64,000 bases of DNA from an uncultured Christensenella sp. (GCA_910577555.1 CAJTLF010000001.1:1-64000), one strand, 5' to 3'. Positions 36,464 through 44,387 are shown, numbered from the stretch's first letter. Numbers and translations are program-made. The notes: a model not told the origin generated them from the sequence alone.

Positions 36464-38434
36464 ATGACACTCGAAACGGATATCAATCAAAAATGTATAG
36501 ACGCGGTAAGAATACTTTCCGCACAATCGATTACCAATGCAAACTCGGGACACCCCGGCATATGCTTGGGCGCCGCGCCCGTGGCGTACACGCTGTTTGC
36601 CGAGTTTATGAATTTCAGCTACAAAAACCCGCAATGGGAAAACCGCGACAGGTTCGTCCTGTCGGCGGGTCACGGTTCCGCCCTTCTGTATTCGCTTTTA
36701 CATCTCTTCGGAATGGGCGTTACCAAGGAAGATTTGGCGAGCTTCCGCAAATTCGGCTCTGCTACCCCCGGTCACCCCGAACACGGCGTTACCGCGGGCG
36801 TGGACGCGTCCACAGGTCCTTTGGGTCAGGGTATAGCAAACGCCGTGGGGCTTGCGCTTGCCGAAACTCATCTCGCGGCGAAATTCAACAGAGCCGGTCA
36901 CTATATCGTAAACCACTACACCTACGCGCTCTGCGGCGACGGCTGTCTGGAAGAAGGAATAAGCTACGAAGCCTGCTCCTTTGCAGGCACCCAAAAGCTG
37001 GGCAAGCTAATACTTTTTTACGATAAAAACGATATTTCAATAGAAGGCGACACGGCAACGGCGTTCTCGGAAAATACGGCTATGCGCTTTGCGGCAATGG
37101 GCTGGCAGGTAATAGAAGTACCTAACGCAAACGACGTTAAAAAAATCCGCGCCGCCATACGCGACGCACAGCGCGAAACGGGCAAGCCAAGCGTAATTAT
37201 ATGCCGCTCGGTTATAGGCTTCGGCTCGCCGCTCGCAGGCTCTGCCGAAATACACGGCTCGCCGCTCTCCGAAGAACAGCTCAAACAAACCAAGGATAAA
37301 CTCAACTGGACGGAAGAGCCGTTCGAAGTTCCCGAAGCCGTGCGCTATAACTGTAAACGGCTCGCCGACGAAAAGTGCAAGGCGGAAACGGAGTGGAACG
37401 AAGCTTTTAAAAAATACTCGGCGGCATATCCCGAGCTTGCAAAAGAATATAAAAATTACTTCAACGGTTTCGTTATCGACGGCTCAAAGAAATTTACCTG
37501 CGAAAAGCCCGAAGCCACCCGCATAAGCGGCGGAAAGGTTTTAAACGATTTGGCAAAGAGCATACCCAACCTTTTATCGGGTTCGGCAGACCTTTCCCCT
37601 TCCACCAAGACGGATTTGAAGGGCGAAGAATGGTTTTCGCCCGAAAACAGGCTGGGACGCAATATTCACTTCGGCATACGCGAACACGCAATGGCGGCGA
37701 TATGTAACGGCATAGCGTTGCACGGCGGACTGAAAATAGTCTGCTCCACCTTCTTCACCTTCTCGGACTATATGAAGGGCGCAATGCGTATGAGCGCGAT
37801 TATGAAGCTGCCCGTAATCTACGTGCTTACCCACGACGGCATAGGCGTAGGCGAAGACGGACCCACCCACCAGCCCGTGGAACAGCTTGCCGCTCTCCGC
37901 GCCACGCCCGACGTAAGCGTGTTCCGCCCCTGCGATTACTCGGAGACGGCGGCGGCGTATATCTGCGCATTAACGGGCAAACAGCCCGCGGCGATAGTTC
38001 TCTCCAGACAGAATTTAACTCAGTACAATAAGGGCGAAAACGCGATGAAAGGCGGCTATATAATAGACGACTGCAAGGGCAATCCCGACGCGCTTTTAAT
38101 TGCAACGGGTTCGGAAGTGGAGCTATGCGCACAGGCAAAGACCATTCTGGAAAGTAAGGGCGTAAAGACGAGAGTTATCTCCCTTCCCTGCTTCGAACTC
38201 TTCGAAAAGCAGACGGAAGAATATAGAGCGTCCGTAATTCCCAAAACGGTAAAGGCACGCGTCTGCGTGGAAACGGCAAGCCCCTTGGGCTGGCGCGAAT
38301 ACGCGGGCGACTGCGGGGAAATTATCGCAATGACTTCGTTCGGGCTTAGCGGCGACTATAAAACGCTGTATAAACACTTCGGATTTACTCCCGAAAATAT
38401 CGCCGGAAAAGCAACGATAAGCCTGAAAAAATAA
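36464..38434 (+). CDS. tkt: Transketolase
   Basis: A 656-residue, thiamine-diphosphate-dependent enzyme that transfers two-carbon units between xylulose 5-phosphate and aldose phosphates. Visible blocks are SGHPGICLGAAP near the N-terminus, the ThDP/Mg motif CGDGCLEEGISYEA...NDIS (about residues 153-185), the pyrimidine-domain block LGRNIHFGIREHAMAA with the conserved glutamate, and THDGIGVGEDGPTHQPVEQL. The ATG directly follows the xylB stop and its AGGAG lies inside the xylB 3' end. Its presence in a xylose operon provides flux for pentose growth. Confidence 0.97.
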   Translation: MTLETDINQKCIDAVRILSAQSITNANSGHPGICLGAAPVAYTLFAEFMNFSYKNPQWENRDRFVLSAGHGSALLYSLLHLFGMGVTKEDLASFRKFGSATPGHPEHGVTAGVDASTGPLGQGIANAVGLALAETHLAAKFNRAGHYIVNHYTYALCGDGCLEEGISYEACSFAGTQKLGKLILFYDKNDISIEGDTATAFSENTAMRFAAMGWQVIEVPNANDVKKIRAAIRDAQRETGKPSVIICRSVIGFGSPLAGSAEIHGSPLSEEQLKQTKDKLNWTEEPFEVPEAVRYNCKRLADEKCKAETEWNEAFKKYSAAYPELAKEYKNYFNGFVIDGSKKFTCEKPEATRISGGKVLNDLAKSIPNLLSGSADLSPSTKTDLKGEEWFSPENRLGRNIHFGIREHAMAAICNGIALHGGLKIVCSTFFTFSDYMKGAMRMSAIMKLPVIYVLTHDGIGVGEDGPTHQPVEQLAALRATPDVSVFRPCDYSETAAAYICALTGKQPAAIVLSRQNLTQYNKGENAMKGGYIIDDCKGNPDALLIATGSEVELCAQAKTILESKGVKTRVISLPCFELFEKQTEEYRASVIPKTVKARVCVETASPLGWREYAGDCGEIIAMTSFGLSGDYKTLYKHFGFTPENIAGKATISLKK

Positions 38435-38483
38435 AGAGAATACGGGTAACGACTTAAAGTCGGCTCTCCGCGTTTAACCGAAA

Positions 38484-38518
38484 TAAGCCCTGCCGCTAAC
38501 GGCAAGGCTTATTTTTTC
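38484..38518 (+). terminator. Terminator of the xyl operon
   Basis: A stem of 10-11 bp (AAGCCCTGCCG / CGGCAAGGCTT with one mismatch, 4-nt loop) followed by six T. It can also serve the broken response-regulator gene on the other strand. Confidence 0.85.
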
Positions 38519-38542
38519 GAAAGATTTATTGTTTATATCAAA

Positions 38543-38816
38543 CTATTCTGCGTTAAGCTTTTTTGCAAAACCCGCAACGCACGTAGCCGCAATAGAAATA
38601 AGGTAAAGCTTTGCTTCGGTTTCCTTTAAAGTTCCGCGGTAGGTAAAAACCTGTGATTTGGTATGCACGTGAATGTCGTGGTTGAGTATTTCAACGTATC
38701 CCGTTGCCGAAAGCCACAACGCCGCAATCTTCACCGCTTTCCGCCGAATACTTTTTAATATGGTCGATAAACCGTACGACCTGTTCCGCGTCGTTTTCAA
38801 CAATAGCGATTTTCAT
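38543..38816 (-). pseudogene. Decayed LytTR-family response regulator
   Basis: The frame starting at the ATG at 38816 encodes MKIAIVENDAEQVVRFIDHI and more, the N-terminus of a receiver domain, and stops after 41 codons. The neighbouring frame then encodes YVEILNHDIHVHTKSQVFTY and following residues, which aligns with YVEVLNHFVIWHTKKGDFRI in the LytTR domain of the intact gene at 40054-40770. The middle of the gene (most of the receiver domain, including the phosphorylated Asp, and the start of the LytTR domain) and the C-terminal end are missing, and the two parts are out of frame. Its promoter and upstream inverted repeat are still intact. Confidence 0.8.
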
Positions 38817-38865
38817 TCCTTCTCCCCACTGTAACCTTATCCGTTATTGTGTCCTGTTAAATGAT

Positions 38866-38892
38866 TTTATGCGTTACAGCGTAACGCATAAA
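38866..38892 (-). promoter_or_regulatory. Inverted repeat downstream of the pseudogene promoter
   Basis: Perfect 12-bp arms (38866-38877 and 38881-38892) around AGC: TTTATGCGTTAC / GTAACGCATAAA. Nearly the same element is found at 40859-40885 before the intact LytTR gene. It may be a regulator-binding site (LytTR sites contain similar GTTAC-like half-sites) or an RNA hairpin in the leader. Confidence 0.6.
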
Positions 38893-38927
38893 GAGAGTAC
38901 TCTCTTTCGTTTGACGGTTATATTTTT

Positions 38928-38956
38928 AGTATATACAAAAAAACTTTACTTGTCAA
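38928..38956 (-). promoter_or_regulatory. Promoter of the decayed LytTR gene
   Basis: Minus-strand TTGACA (38951-38956) and TATACT (38928-38933) with a 17-bp spacer. A strong promoter left behind in front of a broken gene. In the 310-bp gap 38817-39126 I see this promoter, the inverted repeat at 38866-38892 and the divergent promoter at 39078-39106. Confidence 0.75.
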
Positions 38957-39077
38957 TAAGTCAATTTTTCGGCAAAGTAAAGTCAAATAAGCTAAATACA
39001 CACGATATTATGCGTAAAAGCCCAAAATAATTATGAATTCGAATAGCGGGGCTAACCGCTTCTTTTCAAAAAGTTCT

Positions 39078-39106
39078 TTGACATACGCGCCGCAAAATGC
39101 TACTAT
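39078..39106 (+). promoter_or_regulatory. Promoter of the alpha/beta-hydrolase gene
   Basis: TTGACA (39078-39083), 17-bp spacer, TACTAT (39101-39106). Transcription would begin about 15 nt before the start codon, a short leader with GGGAG as ribosome site. Confidence 0.7.
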
Positions 39107-39126
39107 TGATATCGGGAGTAAATAAA

Positions 39127-39918
39127 ATGAAATCTTTTCGTCTTGAAAACAGCCCTATAACTTATTTCGTCGACGATACCGCTAACGGCGAATGGGCGGT
39201 ATTCGTCCACGCGGCATTCGTAAGCCACGAAATGTTCGAAACGCAGTTTAGCTGCTTTTCGGGTAAATACAACCTGCTTGCCGTGGATATTTTGGGTCAC
39301 GGCGACTCCGTTCACGCGCAAAAAGGCGACGGCGTGGACAAAACCGCGGAATGGATAAATATGATTTTCGAAAAACACGGTATCCCCGCCGCCCACTTCG
39401 TCGGGGTTTCGTTGGGTTCGGTATTTATACAGGACTTCGCCAACAAATACGGCGATAAAGTTCTGTCGCTCGCGTGCTTCGGCGGGTACGACATAAATAA
39501 TTTCGATTTTGAAAAACAAAAGGCAAACTCCAAAGCGCAGGCGGCAATGGCGATAAAAGCAATGATTTCCGTAAAATGGTTTGCAAAGTCGAACAAAAAA
39601 ATTTCCGCGTATACGCCCCAAGCGCAGGAGAAATTTTATAATATGAACGTAAAATTCAGAAAAAAGTCGTTCAGCTATCTTGCAAAGCTTAAAAATCTCG
39701 TAAATAAATATCCGTCCGAGAAACGGCAATACCCGCTTTTGGTCGGTTGCGGCGAACACGATATCCCCGCAGAAATTGAAATCGTAAACGAATGGTCCGC
39801 CCGCGAAAACTGCGACAAAGTAATATTGAGCGGCGCGGGACATTGCGCGAATATGGATAACCCGAGCGGATTCAACGCCTGTCTGGAAACCTTCTGGACG
39901 AAAACCAAAAAAGTGTAA
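39127..39918 (+). CDS. Alpha/beta-hydrolase
   Basis: A 263-residue cytoplasmic alpha/beta-hydrolase with a full catalytic triad: the nucleophile elbow GVSLGS (Ser95), GEHDIP (Asp212) and GAGHC (His239). The VHAAFVS and DILGHGDS blocks give the oxyanion loop and the following strand. Family members act on esters, lactones or C-C bonds, and the substrate cannot be read from sequence. The ATG at 39127 is preferred to the one at 39097 because GGGAG lies just upstream and the fold starts here. It stands alone between two LytTR-regulator loci on the other strand, with its own promoter and terminator; a link to those signalling genes is possible but unproven. Confidence 0.85.
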   Translation: MKSFRLENSPITYFVDDTANGEWAVFVHAAFVSHEMFETQFSCFSGKYNLLAVDILGHGDSVHAQKGDGVDKTAEWINMIFEKHGIPAAHFVGVSLGSVFIQDFANKYGDKVLSLACFGGYDINNFDFEKQKANSKAQAAMAIKAMISVKWFAKSNKKISAYTPQAQEKFYNMNVKFRKKSFSYLAKLKNLVNKYPSEKRQYPLLVGCGEHDIPAEIEIVNEWSARENCDKVILSGAGHCANMDNPSGFNACLETFWTKTKKV

Positions 39919-39934
39919 CCCGTCAAAATAAAGA

Positions 39935-39979
39935 AATCCCGACAAGGTAAATTTCTCTTTGGAAAACCCTGTCGGGATT
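39935..39979 (+). terminator. Terminator between the hydrolase and the LytTR locus
   Basis: A 14-bp stem with one mismatch (39935-39948 and 39966-39979), 17-nt loop, followed by a T/A-rich run on the plus strand. It probably serves both converging transcripts. Confidence 0.8.
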
Positions 39980-40001
39980 ATATTTTAATAAGGAGAAAAA
40001 C

Positions 40002-40052
40002 TTAATTAACCTTTTTGACGTAAAAATACCAACCGTAAAAGTTTTGCGGCAT
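40002..40052 (-). CDS. 16-codon ORF coupled to the LytTR regulator
   Basis: The frame encodes MPQNFYGWYFYVKKVN and starts one base after the stop codon of the LytTR regulator, so the two are arranged TAATATG. A strong GGAGGG, formed by the last codons of the regulator, lies 4 nt before the ATG, so translation by re-initiation is likely. The peptide is rich in aromatic residues with a basic end. It is too short for a family assignment. Small peptides beside LytTR regulators are sometimes signals, but no exporter or histidine kinase gene is visible here. It could also be a chance frame. Confidence 0.45.
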   Translation of the reverse strand: MPQNFYGWYFYVKKVN

Positions 40053-40053
40053 A

Positions 40054-40770
40054 TTACCCTCCGTTCCCGTAGAATTGGGCAAGGGTTTCCACAAACTCTT
40101 TCCTGCGGTATCGGCTGATTACTAAATCCTCATCGCCCACACGAACAGTATTTTTATCCAATCCTTTAACGTGGCGAAGGTTGACAAGGTAGCAGCGGTT
40201 ACACATACAGAAATTAGGGTCGTCTATCTGGTCCGTTGCATCCTTCAAAGAACCCCAAATACGGAAATCACCCTTCTTCGTATGCCAAATTACGAAATGA
40301 TTAAGAACTTCAACGTAGAGAATATCCCTTACGTCAATAAAATGAATTTCGCCGTCTATATTCAGTTGGATTTTCTGCGCCTGATTTTTTTGTATACGCG
40401 AGAGCGCACGCTTCATCTTTATTGTAAAACTCGGATAGTCTAACGGCTTCACAATAAAGTCAAGAGCGGCAACAGAATAACCCTCTACGGCGTATCGTGC
40501 CATACGCGTAACGAAGATAATTGCAGTATTCTCGTCCACCTTGCGTATAAGCTTGGCAGCTTTCATACCGCTGATACCGCCCATATCTATATCGAGAAAA
40601 ATTACGTCGTACCGCGGCGCATAATTTTCGAGCAGTTGTTCGCCGGAAGAAAATTCAATTATATTATACTCCGTTCCGTACCGTGAAAACTCCGTAAAAA
40701 AGCGCGCAACGAGTTGTTTAAACCTCTCAATGTGTTCACGCTCGTCGTCCACTACCGCTATCGTTAACAT
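40054..40770 (-). CDS. LytTR-family response regulator
   Basis: A 238-residue two-component response regulator. The N-terminal receiver domain (about residues 1-125) has the acidic pocket VVDDE, the phosphorylated Asp in VIFLDIDMGG and the conserved Lys in VKPLD. The C-terminal LytTR DNA-binding domain (about 135-235) has YVEVLNHFVIWHT and RCYLVNLRHVKG. Members such as AgrA and LytR control virulence, bacteriocin or quorum-sensing genes. No histidine kinase is adjacent. The start at 40770 is chosen by alignment with the decayed paralogue and its upstream GGGG-rich site; ATG at 40782 is possible. The promoter and an inverted repeat match those of the paralogue. Confidence 0.93.
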   Translation of the reverse strand: MLTIAVVDDEREHIERFKQLVARFFTEFSRYGTEYNIIEFSSGEQLLENYAPRYDVIFLDIDMGGISGMKAAKLIRKVDENTAIIFVTRMARYAVEGYSVAALDFIVKPLDYPSFTIKMKRALSRIQKNQAQKIQLNIDGEIHFIDVRDILYVEVLNHFVIWHTKKGDFRIWGSLKDATDQIDDPNFCMCNRCYLVNLRHVKGLDKNTVRVGDEDLVISRYRRKEFVETLAQFYGNGG

Positions 40771-40858
40771 TTTTCCCCCCACTGTAAAAACTAAATTCCC
40801 CTTATTCGCCCTTGACCCGCTCCACGGTATTCGCCACTTTTTTCTACTATTAATTGTT

Positions 40859-40885
40859 TTTATGCTTTACACAGTAACGCATAAA
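40859..40885 (-). promoter_or_regulatory. Inverted repeat before the LytTR gene
   Basis: 12-bp arms with one mismatch (40859-40870 and 40874-40885) around ACA, matching the element at 38866-38892. Conserved position between promoter and start codon at both loci suggests autoregulation or a leader hairpin. Confidence 0.6.
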
Positions 40886-40918
40886 TGGTGACGTTTAAAA
40901 ATTTTCTTTCACTCTTCG

Positions 40919-40947
40919 ATTATATACGTTATAGCCTTAATTGTCAA
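40919..40947 (-). promoter_or_regulatory. Promoter of the LytTR gene
   Basis: Minus-strand TTGACA (40942-40947) and TATAAT (40919-40924) separated by 17 bp, a full consensus promoter. The leader is about 145 nt and carries the inverted repeat. Confidence 0.85.
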
Positions 40948-41039
40948 TATAAATAAAAGTAGACTACTACAATAACAGATGCATCTTTAAGTCAATTTTA
41001 TTTCAAAACTCGTTGTAGAGAGTGCAAAATTCAGCGTGA

Positions 41040-41166
41040 AATCGTTTCTATATGGGTAGGACATATCTCGGACAACTCAATGACAACGAAGGTTTACACG
41101 CACCTTGCGAACAATATAGAACTTAAACTTAAAGAAATCGCACTGTTTAACTATGATTTGGAATAA
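41040..41166 (+). pseudogene. C-terminal remnant of a tyrosine integrase
   Basis: The frame ending at the TAA at 41164-41166 encodes QREIVSIWVGHISD followed by NSMTTKVYTHL, the conserved end of phage-type tyrosine recombinases, with the catalytic His/Gly-His pair and the nucleophilic Tyr (codon 41095-41097). It ends after about 20 further residues. The rest of the integrase is absent: upstream sequence in this frame is not recognisable as the catalytic core. It marks an old integrative element next to the tRNA-Leu fragment. Confidence 0.85.
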
Positions 41167-41172
41167 AAAAAT

Positions 41173-41200
41173 AGCCCTTTCAATTTGACTTGGAAGGGCT
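41173..41200 (+). terminator. Terminator after the integrase remnant
   Basis: An 11-bp stem with one mismatch (41173-41183 and 41190-41200), directly after the integrase stop codon, followed by a T-containing stretch. Confidence 0.6.
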
Positions 41201-41245
41201 AACTCTTTATTCATTATTGTTATAATCTGTAAAATAAGACAAATG

Positions 41246-41399
41246 TTGCGACTAAATTTGATTGAAAAATGGTCGCAACTTTGGTCGCAAAAGCCGGTAT
41301 CTTTTCAACTAAAAAATCGTGTTAATTTGATTTTGTAAGAAAAGCGCATTTTCACAGAAATCGTGTTAAAACCGGTTTAATTGCGACCGGAACTGCGAC
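41246..41399. repeat. Cluster of TTGCGAC heptamers, possible integrase arm sites
   Basis: The heptamer TTGCGAC occurs at 41246-41252 and 41381-41387 and, inverted, at 41272-41278 and 41284-41290, with a 6/7 match at 41393-41399. A 12-bp direct repeat AAATCGTGTTAA is at 41314-41325 and 41358-41369. They lie between the integrase remnant and the tRNA fragment, where arm-type binding sites of an attP would be expected. The assignment is inference. Confidence 0.45.
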
Positions 41400-41479
41400 C
41401 AAGTCCGGCAACACAGTAAAAGAAAAACCGCATATATTGTGCTTTTATTACTAAAAACAACAACATTTTGCGGTTTTGC

Positions 41480-41534
41480 TGGTGCTCGTGGCCGGACTTG
41501 AACCGGCACGGTATCTCTACCGAGGGATTTTAAG
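41480..41534 (-). other. 3' part of tRNA-Leu(UAA): attachment-site fragment
   Basis: Read on the minus strand, this is the anticodon loop CTTAAAA (anticodon UAA) through to the encoded CCA. It includes half of an anticodon stem, a long variable arm (CGGTA-GAGA-TACCG), a perfect T-arm (GCCGG TTCAAGT CCGGC), a 3' acceptor strand and discriminator A. The 5' half is absent: the sequence before the anticodon loop does not pair. This is the typical scar left when an element integrates into the 3' half of a tRNA gene and duplicates it. The direction implies the element lies at higher coordinates and the intact tRNA beyond the window. Confidence 0.85.
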
Positions 41535-41735
41535 GTATGTGCGTCAAAATTTGACCTTGACAAAAACCATAAAAACAGGGCATTTTCAGCCGAAAACCGC
41601 CTATAAATGCCCAAAAATCATTAAAATCCGTTTGTTACAAAATCCCTAAAATCAGCAACTTCCCAATTTTTTCACAAAATTATAGCGGCTTTCTAACGAA
41701 AGCCGCATTTTCTAATAAGCAAATCAATTAAATTA
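41535..41735. other. Left edge of the AT-rich island
   Basis: No gene recognised. The only structure is a perfect 9-bp stem-loop at 41685-41706 (GCGGCTTTC/GAAAGCCGC), probably the terminator of the TPR-like gene that ends at 41736. Confidence 0.6.
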
Positions 41736-42257
41736 TCATTTAAGCATCGCTTCTATTCTTTTGTACACAAGAGAAAGTTCGTTAATATAACCTACTCCGC
41801 CTCCCTGTAGGCTATATGCTTCATCACAATATTTCTTTGCGGTTAAAGGCTCATTAATATCACAATAAGCCGCAGCTAATGATGTTAGTAGCGGTATTGA
41901 ATAGAAGTCATCTTCGTCTATATAATCCTTTGCAAATTCAATCGCTTTTTTCGGTTGACCGACGTTTCTGTATACGCTAGTCATAGTTGATGCAAGTCTA
42001 CGCGCAAAATCGTATTTGCCGAATTTTTCAAAGCCGTACTTAAACACTCTGTCGCACAAATAATATGCCTTAAATTTATACATGTACCGAACGAAATCCA
42101 CAAGCTCGCCTTCCGACATATTTTTATAATCTATCGTTTCAAAATACGACTCCATAACTCTATCCGCTATATCAGAGCTAACGGCTATAAAGTGCGAATC
42201 ATAAACCGACTCACCATTTATATAGTACGTTTCATCTTCAAATTCAAATTTCGTCAT
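41736..42257 (-). CDS. TPR-like alpha-helical protein, unknown function
   Basis: A 173-residue soluble protein. After a short beta-like N-terminus (KFEFEDETYYINGESVY) it is all helical, with repeated helix pairs of about 35 residues that have TPR-like small/aromatic spacing (for example FGKYDFARRLASTMTSVYRNVGQPKKAIEFA and INEPLTAKKYCDEAYSLQ). No catalytic motif is visible, so it probably mediates protein contacts. AGAGGAATT lies before the ATG. It follows the ATPase/DUF234 gene by 102 nt and could share its transcript. First gene inside the island from the attachment site; not a recognised defence component. Confidence 0.7.
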   Translation of the reverse strand: MTKFEFEDETYYINGESVYDSHFIAVSSDIADRVMESYFETIDYKNMSEGELVDFVRYMYKFKAYYLCDRVFKYGFEKFGKYDFARRLASTMTSVYRNVGQPKKAIEFAKDYIDEDDFYSIPLLTSLAAAYCDINEPLTAKKYCDEAYSLQGGGVGYINELSLVYKRIEAMLK

Positions 42258-42359
42258 ATTTAATTCCTCTTATGTTCCGTTAGTTTCCTTCGTCTTGCCG
42301 TTTTACACCACTAAGCAACTGTAAAAATTTAATTTTGTTTTCAACACTAACCAGATTAA

Positions 42360-43721
42360 TTAATACAACTCTTCACCGCTAATGCAATCATATTCAGAAG
42401 ATACTTCTTCAAATCCTCTTACCGAGATAAATCCAATATTTCCAACAGCAAGTCCTTTTATATTTCTGATTTGTTCTTCTTCTGCTTGCATCTCTTTTAA
42501 AGATAACGGTTTAGAATAATACTTAACCTCGTAAATATCGAAGTTATCTTTTCTCTGTAACACAACATCAAACTCACCGTTTGTCTTCGTTGCGCTGTCA
42601 TCGTAGTAATACGTTCCGATACGGAATATACCTTTCATCTTCCCTTCTTTGACCTGTAATGAGAAAAACGTTCTTGCAATCTCTTCGAATCTATGAGAGA
42701 TAAAAGTTATGATGGAAGGTTCTATATAGTTATCGTAAAAGGCCTCTGCACCTAACATCTGTAACGCACTTTTGTTTTTATAGACGTAAGTATACCAGAA
42801 CCGCAAAAGGTTATCAGGCATTTCATAGGAAACTTTTTTGTTGTCATCTTCCTTATTAATCGGATAAACTTTTGAAACCATATCCATATCAAGTAAAGTT
42901 TTTAGCTGTTTACTCAAAAGTCCGTTATTTGTCAACCCTAACTTGCCTTCAATTTCACCATACTTCTTTTTTCCATTTGCTATAACGTTTAAAATGCGCT
43001 CCGCATTAACACTTCCGGACAAATCGGAAACAAGAAGATTTTCCGCATAGGAATGAACTGCGTTTAACGGATTTAACACAGTTTTCAAAATATTTTGTTT
43101 TAAATCAGACTTGCTATCAAGTTGCTCATTGACAAAGGGTGAGCCGCCAAATACAGAATAAAATGCAATTTTATCATAGACGGTTTTATCGTTGTAAAAT
43201 ACAGCTGCTTCCCTGTAATTAAGTTCTTTCAACTTGATATTCAAAGAAAACCTGCCGTACAACGCATTCCTCTCTTCCAGCAAATCTTTCATCATGCCTA
43301 CATGTGAACCCGATATAAATAATCTAATGTTCGTTATATTGTTGTCAATGATTGTCTGGAAAATCGAATCAACCGTTTCCCCTTTGTTGAACTGCTTTAA
43401 ATAAGGATACTCGTCGATAATAATATTTAAAGTTTTATCCAGCGTATTTAGATACTGAAATACTTCCTGAAAAGATGCAAAGCCCATTTGTACAGGCAAT
43501 ACTTTTGTCTTGACAAGTACAGAAACAAATCCGTTGATATTGTCTTGCATCGAAGATTTAAGACACTCATAATAAACAGTAGTGTCTTTACTGCTTTTAA
43601 GTACCTCTAAAATTAGAGTTGTCTTACCTACTTTCCTTTTACCATACACAAGCACACTTCCGCTTCTTTTATCAAGAACGGCTTTTATTGCTTTTAATTC
43701 TTCTTTCCTTCCAACAAACAT
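42360..43721 (-). CDS. AAA-type ATPase with DUF234 nuclease-like C-terminal domain
   Basis: A 453-residue protein of the family with an archaeal-type ATPase domain followed by DUF234. The start MFVGRKEELKAI, Walker A GKRKVGKT (residues 27-34), Walker B IIIDEYPYL and sensor-1 LFISGSH are visible. A winged-helix segment (about 235-290) links to the C-terminal domain, where GEFDVVLQ...YEVKYY fits a PD-(D/E)XK nuclease-like core. These ATPases are frequent on mobile islands and their role is poorly defined; toxin-antitoxin or defence functions have been proposed. It has its own promoter with an overlapping palindrome, pointing to autorepression. Confidence 0.88.
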   Translation of the reverse strand: MFVGRKEELKAIKAVLDKRSGSVLVYGKRKVGKTTLILEVLKSSKDTTVYYECLKSSMQDNINGFVSVLVKTKVLPVQMGFASFQEVFQYLNTLDKTLNIIIDEYPYLKQFNKGETVDSIFQTIIDNNITNIRLFISGSHVGMMKDLLEERNALYGRFSLNIKLKELNYREAAVFYNDKTVYDKIAFYSVFGGSPFVNEQLDSKSDLKQNILKTVLNPLNAVHSYAENLLVSDLSGSVNAERILNVIANGKKKYGEIEGKLGLTNNGLLSKQLKTLLDMDMVSKVYPINKEDDNKKVSYEMPDNLLRFWYTYVYKNKSALQMLGAEAFYDNYIEPSIITFISHRFEEIARTFFSLQVKEGKMKGIFRIGTYYYDDSATKTNGEFDVVLQRKDNFDIYEVKYYSKPLSLKEMQAEEEQIRNIKGLAVGNIGFISVRGFEEVSSEYDCISGEELY

Positions 43722-43734
43722 TTAGCACACCTTT

Positions 43735-43793
43735 ACTGAATTTATTTTCACTGAATTCAAATTCAGTATAATTCATTATTACCATTTTGTCAA
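43735..43793 (-). promoter_or_regulatory. ATPase/DUF234 promoter with overlapping operator
   Basis: Minus-strand TTGACA (43788-43793), 17-bp spacer and TATACT (43765-43770). A palindrome ACTGAATT-CA-AATTCAGT (43750-43767) overlaps the -10 box, and a third ACTGAATT half-site lies at 43735-43742 near the start codon. The arrangement fits a repressor that blocks the polymerase, perhaps the winged-helix segment of the ATPase itself. Confidence 0.75.
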
Positions 43794-43814
43794 GGATAAA
43801 ACTTTAATATTACA

Positions 43815-43843
43815 AAAATGAGCCACGATATGTGGCTCATTTT
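43815..43843 (-). terminator. Terminator downstream of the broken island gene
   Basis: A perfect 12-bp stem (43815-43826 and 43832-43843) beginning with A-run and ending with T-run, able to work on both strands. It insulates the ATPase promoter from transcription of the long defence operon. Confidence 0.9.
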
Positions 43844-43894
43844 GCGTTTGATTGTTATTCAATTGTAGTTCAATTATGGTAACCTCGTTTAACT

Positions 43895-44340
43895 TTATGG
43901 ATTTTTTCTATTTATTTTTTCTGATAACACACTCATTAAATAAGGGCGGATAGAGTTATAAATGATTGCGCGTATTTTTCTGTGCATATTATATGTAATA
44001 TCTTCTTTTTTCCTTTTGCTAAACATTTTTAAGAAAAATTTATAATCCTCCTCGCCATCATATCTGTTATAATCAGTATCAAAAGCTCCGCGCTCATATA
44101 ATTCACTTATCAGCTTTCGAGTAAAAAACTCTGCTGATAATTAAAAAATTGATTATCTTCAACGGCATGTAAAAGGCGGAACATTTCTTCACGCACAGAA
44201 ATTTCTTCATCCAAATCTGCTCTATTGAACTTTTGAATACAACAACTGCCTATAGGCTAAAGAATATTCCCATTCCTTTCATTCAATATAGTAAAATTAT
44301 CAATAACCGCTTGAATAAGATTTTCACTATATATTGACAT
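43895..44340 (-). pseudogene. Broken island gene of unknown family
   Basis: An ATG at 44340 preceded by GGAGAT starts a frame MSIYSENLIQAVIDNFTILN that meets an in-frame TAG after 27 codons, continues in the same frame to about FFNYQQSFLLES, then shifts. The last part (LISELYERGAFDTDYNRYDG...RKIRAIIYNSIRPY) reads in another frame to a TAA at 43895-43897. So there is at least one stop and one frameshift. I do not recognise the protein. Decay inside the island suggests that this gene was not kept by selection, unlike the intact operon beside it. Confidence 0.65.
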
Positions 44341-44387
44341 CTTTTATCTCCTACTATCCTTCAATCCAATCGGCGTTTTAGTTGCGT

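Noticed and set aside
39103..39945. Minus-strand frame of 280 codons
   Set aside because: It is antisense to the alpha/beta-hydrolase gene, which has its own promoter, ribosome site and full catalytic triad.
41366..41614. Minus-strand frame of 82 codons
   Set aside because: It runs through the tRNA-Leu fragment and possible att repeats; no domain is visible in the translation.
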